Source of the DNA: Thermincola ferriacetica
GTDB lineage: Bacteria > Bacillota > Thermincolia > Thermincolales > Thermincolaceae
Reading direction: 5' to 3'
DNA: 60,308 bases
NCBI RefSeq assembly: GCF_001263415.1
Contig: NZ_LGTE01000018.1
Location: forward strand, 1 to 60,308
Each line of letters opens with the position of its first letter. The stretch's first letter is position 1. Positions 54,350 to 60,308 of the stretch are shown here, piece after piece. The translations under genes were made by a program, and so were the position numbers. The notes under the pieces were generated by a model that was not told the DNA's origin, did no database searches, and was given only the letters and a program-made list of their open reading frames with translations.

Positions 54350-55336
54350 GTGGCGGAAACTTTATTAGCTGTTGAAGATTTAAAGACATATTTCTATACA
54401 GAAGCCGGTGTAGTGAAGGCCGTGGATGGGGTGAGTTTTACTCTGAAAAAGGGTGAAACCCTCGGGGTAGTGGGTGAATCGGGCTCCGGTAAATCCATTA
54501 CGGCTATGTCTATTCTACAGCTTATCGCTTCACCGCCCGGGAGAATTGTGGGGGGCAAAATTATTTTCAACGGCGAGAATCTACTGGACAAAAGCCCTGA
54601 AGAGATAAGAAAAATCCGCGGCAACGAAATAGCCATGATTTTTCAGGATCCCATGACTTCATTGAACCCGGTACTTACTATCGGGGAACAGTTAATCGAA
54701 GTTATTATCCTGCATCAAAAACTGGACAAAAAGTCTGCTGCCAAGAAAGCTGTGGAAATGTTGAGCCTGGTAGGTATACCGGAAGCAGAGAAAAGGCTGA
54801 AGGCTTATCCGCATCAATTCAGTGGTGGTATGCGGCAGCGGGCCATGATTGCCATAGCTTTGTCCTGCAATCCGAAATTGTTGATTGCTGATGAACCAAC
54901 CACCGCTTTGGATGTAACCATTCAGGCGCAGATACTGAAACTTATGAACGACCTAAAGGAAAGATTTCATACATCCATCATGATGATTACTCATGACCTG
55001 GGGGTTGTTGCGGAAATCTGTGATGATGTAGTGGTCATGTATGCCGGGCGGCCGGTGGAATATGCCGATGTCAATACCCTGTTTGAATCACCGCTGCATC
55101 CCTATACATGGGGGCTGTTGGCCTCACTGCCCAGGATTGATGACCGGGAGAAGAAACGTTTGGAACCTATAGAGGGGTTACCCCCTGACCTGGTGAATAT
55201 GCCGCCCGGGTGTCCCTTTGCTCCCAGGTGCAAAAAGGCCATGGAGATATGCCGTGTGCAGAGGCCAGAGTACAGGGAGATTAAAAAGGGCCACCTGGTC
55301 GCTTGCCATCTATATTTGAACATGGGTGATCAATAA
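54350..55336 (+). CDS. oppD: Oligopeptide ABC transporter ATPase OppD
   Basis: A 328-aa ATPase. It has [11 protein letters not shown] (Walker A), [33 protein letters not shown] and the OppD/F C-terminal Cys motif [14 protein letters not shown] (possible Fe-S or zinc site). GTG 54350 has GGTGGAGG upstream. It overlaps oppF by one base. The substrate could be oligopeptides, dipeptides or nickel chelates; the sequence does not decide. Confidence 0.93.
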   Translation: MAETLLAVEDLKTYFYTEAGVVKAVDGVSFTLKKGETLGVVGESGSGKSITAMSILQLIASPPGRIVGGKIIFNGENLLDKSPEEIRKIRGNEIAMIFQDPMTSLNPVLTIGEQLIEVIILHQKLDKKSAAKKAVEMLSLVGIPEAEKRLKAYPHQFSGGMRQRAMIAIALSCNPKLLIADEPTTALDVTIQAQILKLMNDLKERFHTSIMMITHDLGVVAEICDDVVVMYAGRPVEYADVNTLFESPLHPYTWGLLASLPRIDDREKKRLEPIEGLPPDLVNMPPGCPFAPRCKKAMEICRVQRPEYREIKKGHLVACHLYLNMGDQ

Positions 55337-56301
55337 TGGAAGCTTTGTTAAAGGTAAAGAATTTAAAAAAATATTTTCCTGTTACCAAAGGCGTAGTTTT
55401 TCACCGGAATGTGGCAATGCTAAAAGCTGTAGACGGCGTAAGTTTTGATGTTTTGAAAGGTGAAACCCTGGGCTTAGTAGGCGAAAGTGGTTGCGGCAAG
55501 AGTACTACCGGCAGGTGTATTCTCCGATTGATTGAACCTACTGACGGTGAAGTTTATTTTGAGGGGAAAGATATCAGGGCTCTTAACAATAAGGAAATGC
55601 GGCAAACCCGCAAAGATATGCAGATAGTTTTCCAGGACCCTTATGCTTCCTTGAACCCACGGATGAAGGTCCGGGACATTATAATGGAGCCTATTCTACT
55701 ACACGGCATAGCCAGTGGGCGGGAAGCCAGGGACAGAGTAAACAAGCTTTTGGAAGTCGTTGGCCTGGCCAGTTACCATGGCGACCGTTATGCCCATGAG
55801 TTTAGCGGCGGGCAGCGACAGCGGATTGGTATTGCCCGGGCTTTGGCGTTGGAACCTAAGCTGGTAGTCTGTGATGAACCGGTTTCAGCTTTGGACGTAA
55901 GTATTCAGGCGCAGGTGATTAACCTGATGGAAGATCTTCAGAAAGAGTTTCACCTGACTTTTCTGTTCATTGCCCACGACCTGAGTGTAGTTCACCACAT
56001 AAGCGATCGGGTAGCTGTAATGTATCTGGGCCGGATAGTTGAGATAGCCAATTACAAAGACCTGTACCAAAATCCGCTGCACCCTTATACAAAAGCGTTG
56101 CTGTCGGCCATACCTATTCCCAACCCCAGGGCGAAACGGGAGAAGATCGTGTTAAAAGGAGATGTGATCAGCCCTATTAACCCGCCTGCCGGCTGCAGTT
56201 TCCATACCCGCTGCCCGTTTGCAACCGACATGTGCAAGGAGGAAACGCCTGTTCTGGAGGAAAAAGAGACCGGACATCAAGTAGCTTGCCACCTGGTATA
56301 A
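55336..56301 (+). CDS. oppF: Oligopeptide ABC transporter ATPase OppF
   Basis: A 321-aa ATPase. It has [12 protein letters not shown] (Walker A), [46 protein letters not shown] and the C-terminal [14 protein letters not shown]. It forms a heterodimer with OppD on the cytoplasmic face of OppBC. Confidence 0.93.
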   Translation: MEALLKVKNLKKYFPVTKGVVFHRNVAMLKAVDGVSFDVLKGETLGLVGESGCGKSTTGRCILRLIEPTDGEVYFEGKDIRALNNKEMRQTRKDMQIVFQDPYASLNPRMKVRDIIMEPILLHGIASGREARDRVNKLLEVVGLASYHGDRYAHEFSGGQRQRIGIARALALEPKLVVCDEPVSALDVSIQAQVINLMEDLQKEFHLTFLFIAHDLSVVHHISDRVAVMYLGRIVEIANYKDLYQNPLHPYTKALLSAIPIPNPRAKREKIVLKGDVISPINPPAGCSFHTRCPFATDMCKEETPVLEEKETGHQVACHLV

Positions 56302-56386
56302 GTTTTGCTGCTTCCGGCAAGGGGCAGTGAGGTTTACATACATAAAATAAGGTACCTTGATTAGTAAAAAAGGGGAGGCTGTATTT

Positions 56387-58006
56387 ATGAAAAGGATGAA
56401 GAAAATTGTCACTTTGTTTCTGGCTCTGACCGTGGCCTTTGGCCTGGTTGGCTGTACCGGGGCAAAAAAGCAGGGAGAGAATAAGGGAGCTCCTGGCGGG
56501 AACAAAGAAAAGGTCTTTGTTTTCGGTAAAAGCGGGGATGCATCGGGACTTGACCCCATCAACGTTACTGACGGTGAGAGCCTGTATGTAACTCAGCAAA
56601 TTTTTGACACTCTGCTGGACTACGAAGAAGATAGCACCGAGGTTAAGCCGGGTTTAGCCACGGAGTGGGAAAATTCAAGAGACGGTAAAGAGTGGACGTT
56701 GAAATTGCGGCAAGGTGTTAAATTTCACGATGGCACACCTTTTAATGCCGAGGCTGTGAAGTTTAACTTTGACCGCTGGCGTGACGAAAAGAACCCGTAC
56801 CATAAAGGCGGGGATTTCAGCTACTATACTGCCATGTTCAGCGGATTTCCCGGGGTTATTAAGGATGTGATAGTCGTTGATGAATATACTGTTAAATTTG
56901 TTTTAACGAAGCCCATGGCTCCTTTCCTGGCCAACCTGGCCATGGCCACATTTGGCATTTCCAGCCCTGAGGCCATTAAGAAGTATGGTGAAGATTACTT
57001 TAAACATCCCGTCGGTACCGGGCCTTTCAAATTTGTGAAGTGGGAAAAAGACCAGCAGATTGTTGTGGAGAAAAACCCGGAATACTGGGGTGGGAAACCC
57101 AAGGTTGACAAGGTTGTCTTCAGGGTCATTCCTGACAACTCAGCCCGGTTCCTGGAGCTGAAGGCCGGCACTATTGACGCGATGATCGGCTTGAATCCTG
57201 ATGATGTGGAAAATGTGAAGAACGACCCCAATTTGCAACTATTGCTGAGACCCAGTATGAATGTCGGCTACCTGGCCATAAACGTAGAGAAAAAACCCTT
57301 TGATAACTTGCAGGTACGCCAGGCTATCAACTATGCAATTAATAAAAAGGCTCTGATTGACGCCTTTTACGCCGGACTCGCCAAACCGGCGAAGAACCCG
57401 ATGCCGCCTTCTCTGTGGGGCTATAATGACAAAGTAAAAGACTATGAATATGACCCGGCCAAGGCCAAGGCACTGTTGGCGGAAGCGGGTTATCCCAACG
57501 GTTTTAAGACTACTCTTTGGGCTATGCCGGTAGCGAGGGATTATATGCCGCAACCAAAGGAGATCGGTCAAGCCATTCAGCAGGATTTGGCCAAAGTCGG
57601 TATCGATGCCAAAATAGTTACTTATGACTGGACTACTTACATTGAGAAGGGGCAAAACGGCGAACACGACCTATACCTGTTTGGTTGGATCGGCGACAAC
57701 GGCGACCCCGATAACTTCCTCTATTATTTGTTAGACAAGAGCAACACCGTTAAAGGTACTGCTGGCAACGTTTCTTTCTACAAGGGAGAAAAAGTTTCCG
57801 CTCTGCTGACTGAGGCGCAGAGAGAAACGGACCAGGCTAAACGGGCTAAACTTTATGAGGAAGCTCAAGAGCTGATTCACGAGGAGGCTCCATGGGTACC
57901 GCTGGTACATGCCACACCGCCTGTTGCTGCTAGAAAATCAATCACCGGTTGGGTACCTCATGCCACCGGCACTGAGTGCTTCATAAACATTGATAAGACA
58001 GAGTAG
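56387..58006 (+). CDS. oppA: Oligopeptide-binding lipoprotein OppA
   Basis: A 539-aa family-5 extracellular solute-binding lipoprotein. The lipobox LVGC puts the lipid Cys at residue 23. Family blocks are WTLKLRQGVKFHDGTPFNAEAVKFNFDR, GTGPFKFVKW and INYAINKKALIDA. ATG 56387 follows GGGGAGG. It lies in the middle of the operon, behind the ATPases, and is followed by a strong stem-loop that may protect its mRNA. Confidence 0.94.
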   Translation: MKRMKKIVTLFLALTVAFGLVGCTGAKKQGENKGAPGGNKEKVFVFGKSGDASGLDPINVTDGESLYVTQQIFDTLLDYEEDSTEVKPGLATEWENSRDGKEWTLKLRQGVKFHDGTPFNAEAVKFNFDRWRDEKNPYHKGGDFSYYTAMFSGFPGVIKDVIVVDEYTVKFVLTKPMAPFLANLAMATFGISSPEAIKKYGEDYFKHPVGTGPFKFVKWEKDQQIVVEKNPEYWGGKPKVDKVVFRVIPDNSARFLELKAGTIDAMIGLNPDDVENVKNDPNLQLLLRPSMNVGYLAINVEKKPFDNLQVRQAINYAINKKALIDAFYAGLAKPAKNPMPPSLWGYNDKVKDYEYDPAKAKALLAEAGYPNGFKTTLWAMPVARDYMPQPKEIGQAIQQDLAKVGIDAKIVTYDWTTYIEKGQNGEHDLYLFGWIGDNGDPDNFLYYLLDKSNTVKGTAGNVSFYKGEKVSALLTEAQRETDQAKRAKLYEEAQELIHEEAPWVPLVHATPPVAARKSITGWVPHATGTECFINIDKTE

Positions 58007-58027
58007 GTTTTAGGCACAAAGATATAA

Positions 58028-58070
58028 GAGCCGGGGTTTAAAGACTGGTAGCGGACATTAACCCCGGCTC
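58028..58070 (+). promoter_or_regulatory. Strong stem-loop between oppA and oppB, no T-run
   Basis: GAGCCGGGGTT-T-AA (58028-58041) pairs with TTAACCCCGGCTC (58058-58070) around a 16-nt loop. The next bases are GTCACTGG, so termination is unlikely. Such structures after binding-protein genes often stabilise the upstream transcript. Confidence 0.7.
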
Positions 58071-58153
58071 GTCACTGGTTAAAATCTTGTTCCGGATTTT
58101 GTTGCGGAAGTCCCGAGGTTTGGCTCAGGGATTAAGGAGGGTAAGCCTTTTAA

Positions 58154-59158
58154 ATGGGTAAATACATTGTGAAACGGCTGATTGGACTTATTCCGGTGGT
58201 AATTGGAGTTTCCATCTGCGCTTTCCTGTTGATTCATCTGATCCCGGGCGATCCGGCCAGGGCTATCCTGGGAGAGAGGGCAACAGAAGAGACCATGAAT
58301 GCTTTGCGGGAGCAGTTGGGGTTAAACGACCCTTTATATGTTCAGTATGCCCGTTTTATGGGCAATGTCCTGCAGGGTGATTTCGGCCGTTCGGTTATTA
58401 CCAATAACCCTGTTATAGAGGAATTTGCGCAGAGATTTCCGGCTACTCTGGAGTTGTCCCTGGCGGCCATGATAATTGCCGTAATTGTTGGGGTTCTGGC
58501 AGGGGTTATAAGCGCTGTAAAACAGTATTCCATATTCGATAACCTGAGTATGGTTGGCGCCCTTTTGGGGGTATCCTTGCCAATCTTCTGGCTGGGCCTG
58601 ATGATGCAATGGTTGTTTGCTTTTAAACTGGGTCTTCTCGATGCCTCGGCCAGGCTAAGTGTGGATACACACTTGCAGACAATAACCAATCTCTATCTTT
58701 TGGACGCTATACTTACGGGCAACTGGCCGGCTTTTGTCGATGCTTTCAAGCATATTCTTATGCCGAGCCTTGCTTTGGCTACTATACCGATGGCCATTAT
58801 CGCCAGGATGACCCGGTCCAGTATGCTGGAGGTCCTAAAACAGGATTATATCAGGACAGCCAGAGCCAAGGGCCTGAAAGAAAAGGTGGTTATCTTTAAA
58901 CACGCATTAAAAAACGCTTTCTTGCCGGTTTTGACAGTAATGGGATTACAGTTCGGGTCACTGCTGGGAGGAGCGGTATTGACAGAGACAATCTTCTCGT
59001 GGCCCGGTGTGGGACGATTGATGTACGAAGCTATTATGCAAAGGGATTTTCCGGTTGTACAGAATGGTATCTTGATTATTGCGCTGATTTTTGTTTTGAT
59101 AAACCTGTTGGTCGACATATTATATAGTTACGTTGATCCTCGTATCAGGACACATTAA
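58154..59158 (+). CDS. oppB: Oligopeptide ABC transporter permease OppB
   Basis: A 334-aa permease with six membrane helices. It begins MGKYIVKRLIGLIPVVIGVSICAFLLIHLIPGDP as typical OppB/DppB. The ATPase-contact loop is YIRTARAKGLKEKVVIFKHALKNAFLPVLT. AAGGAGG precedes the ATG. Confidence 0.94.
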   Translation: MGKYIVKRLIGLIPVVIGVSICAFLLIHLIPGDPARAILGERATEETMNALREQLGLNDPLYVQYARFMGNVLQGDFGRSVITNNPVIEEFAQRFPATLELSLAAMIIAVIVGVLAGVISAVKQYSIFDNLSMVGALLGVSLPIFWLGLMMQWLFAFKLGLLDASARLSVDTHLQTITNLYLLDAILTGNWPAFVDAFKHILMPSLALATIPMAIIARMTRSSMLEVLKQDYIRTARAKGLKEKVVIFKHALKNAFLPVLTVMGLQFGSLLGGAVLTETIFSWPGVGRLMYEAIMQRDFPVVQNGILIIALIFVLINLLVDILYSYVDPRIRTH

Positions 59159-59171
59159 GGGGGCTAGGACA

Positions 59172-60083
59172 TTGAGCGGCAGTACAACTCTGGAAATAAA
59201 ACGAAACAGACTACAGCCCCGCAATGGTAAAAGAGAAAGTAAAGGGTTATGGGGGGATGTATTCAAACGGCTTATCAGGAGCAAAAGTGCCCTGACAGGC
59301 CTGATTTTGGTGGCTGTTTTTCTGCTGGTGGCTTTGTGCGCCCCTTTAATTGCCCCTTATGATCCCATTACAGACAGTGACCTGGTGAAAAGGTTGGAAG
59401 CGCCAAGCAGCGAACACATTATGGGCCGCGACAGCCAGGGTAGGGATATTTTCAGCCGGATAATTTACGGTGCCCGGATTTCTGTACAGATAGGCGTAAT
59501 TTCGGTGAGTTTTTCTCTGGTCCTGGGTGTAGTTTTAGGGGCCATTGCCGGTTTCTACGGCAAGTGGCTGGACGGTCTCATCATGCGGCTGATGGACATC
59601 CTACTCGCTTTTCCCAGTGTGCTTTTGGCAATAGCCATTACTGCCGTGCTGGGGCCGGAACTGCGAAACGCCATGATTGCCATCGGTGTGGTTTATACGC
59701 CGCACTTTGCCCGCATAGTGCGGTCAACAGTGCTGAGTGTCAAGACCACCGAATACATTGAAGCGGCGAGAGCCATAGGCTGCAGTGACCTGCGGATTAT
59801 CCTACGGCACGTGCTGCCCAACTGTATGGCGCCGATTATTGTCCAGACTACGTTGAGTATAGGCACTGCCATTCTGGACGCCGCGGCATTGAGCTTCCTC
59901 GGACTGGGTGCCCAGCCGCCGACGCCGGAATGGGGAGCTATGCTCAGTGACGGGCGGAGTTATATTCAGAGAGCGCCCCATGTCATGATATTCCCGGGTA
60001 TGGCGATAATGTTCGTGGTATTAGGGTTCAACCTCCTCGGCGATGGGCTGAGAGACGCCCTGGATCCCAGGTTAAAGAGATAA
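59172..60083 (+). CDS. oppC: Oligopeptide ABC transporter permease OppC
   Basis: About 303 aa with six membrane helices and an OppC N-terminal domain. Blocks are APYDPITDSDLVKRLEAPSSEHIMGRDSQGRDIFSR, the EAA loop YIEAARAIGCSDLRIILRHVLPN, and FLGLGAQPPTPEWGAML. TTG 59172 is chosen with AAGGGGG upstream. It ends the operon DFABC. Confidence 0.93.
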   Translation: MSGSTTLEIKRNRLQPRNGKRESKGLWGDVFKRLIRSKSALTGLILVAVFLLVALCAPLIAPYDPITDSDLVKRLEAPSSEHIMGRDSQGRDIFSRIIYGARISVQIGVISVSFSLVLGVVLGAIAGFYGKWLDGLIMRLMDILLAFPSVLLAIAITAVLGPELRNAMIAIGVVYTPHFARIVRSTVLSVKTTEYIEAARAIGCSDLRIILRHVLPNCMAPIIVQTTLSIGTAILDAAALSFLGLGAQPPTPEWGAMLSDGRSYIQRAPHVMIFPGMAIMFVVLGFNLLGDGLRDALDPRLKR

Positions 60084-60308
60084 ACAGCCGCTGTAACGGT
60101 GAAACCGGCCTATTGAAAGGGTAGGAGGGTGTCTCCGCTACCGGGGAGCTTGGTGCTGCAAACCCTGGCCGTTCAGGCAGCGTTCCCGAACTCGATGGCT
60201 CATATAGCATTTCTCAAAAGCTAGGCCGCCTCCCGTCCGGTCACTCAGCATATGTTGCGTGCCGCAGATAGGAAAAGGGGAGGTTAAATGATTCCTCCGC
60301 TCCGGGCG
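60084..60308 (+). repeat. Non-coding repeat element, copy 3 (cut by window end)
   Basis: Bases 60122-60180 match the reverse strand of 240-300 (GCTACC, GGAGCTT, GTGCTGCAAA, GGCCG) and of 1-60. GGGGAGGTTAAATG at 60277-60290 is the exact reverse complement of 340-353. GCCGCTGTAACGGTGAAACC at 60088-60107 resembles the outer arm of copy 2. No gene was recognised. Confidence 0.6.

Overview
The window looks like a chromosomal segment of a spore-forming, anaerobic Firmicute of the Peptococcaceae/Thermincola/Desulfotomaculum kind (inference). The signs are strong AGGAGG ribosome binding sites, a YyaC-type sporulation gene, Spo0A-like boxes, a CIRCE-controlled groESL operon, BshC (bacillithiol), an S-layer-anchored protease, selenocysteine machinery, tungstate uptake, an extensive molybdenum cofactor operon and a periplasmic [NiFe] hydrogenase. 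Nearly all genes are on the + strand. One small coiled-coil gene at 32907-33287 is on the - strand.

Layout. 1-565: member of a non-coding repeat family, then a promoter element. 566-5527: two HD-GYP proteins, yyaC and a small exported protein. 5590-12297: lactate dehydrogenase, selA, selD (with its own in-frame UGA selenocysteine codon), bshC and a PIN-PhoH ATPase. 12318-18349: Moco riboswitch followed by a small CQLGCF protein, two moeA paralogues, moaA, moaC, a MOSC protein and mog. 18674-26125: a sigma-54 activator with an iron-hydrogenase-like sensory domain, a sigma-54 promoter, and a Hyb-like hydrogenase operon (small subunit, large subunit, protease, ferredoxin, NrfD). 26256-27932: wreck of a formate dehydrogenase operon whose middle is deleted, followed by intact fdhE. 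28144-31335: groES, groEL, cysK. 31565-36474: HD-GYP protein, tRNA-Thr, IS256 remnant, coiled-coil protein, SLH metalloprotease, HD protein and ogt. 36622-43923: lipid-carrier-like protein, MoxR/DUF58/transglutaminase operon, hpt and guaA. 44081-49662: membrane protein, B12-radical SAM protein, a second and more complex repeat copy, then a ModE-like regulator with tupABC. 49803-53987: kinase-ATPase fusion, then a DUF6305 protein with a two-component pair. 54350-60083: five-gene oligopeptide ABC transporter. 60084-60308: third repeat copy, cut by the window end.

How the genes fit together. Tungstate or molybdate enters through TupABC. The moa/moe/mog enzymes make the cofactor under riboswitch feedback. 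SelA and SelD make selenocysteine, and FdhE matures formate dehydrogenase. Yet the local formate dehydrogenase operon is reduced to the two ends of what was probably a three-gene unit, so the active enzyme must be encoded elsewhere if it exists. The hydrogenase would feed electrons from H2 to menaquinone, and its operon appears to be switched on by the adjacent redox- or H2-responsive sigma-54 activator.

The least explained features are three. The first is the repeat family at 1-360, 45975-46400 and 60084-60308, one copy of which carries a nested palindromic insertion. The second is a 65-bp promoter element shared by two distant operons, with further relatives. The third is the deletion scar in the formate dehydrogenase region. 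All coordinates, motifs and pairings were read by eye; no alignment or structure prediction was run.
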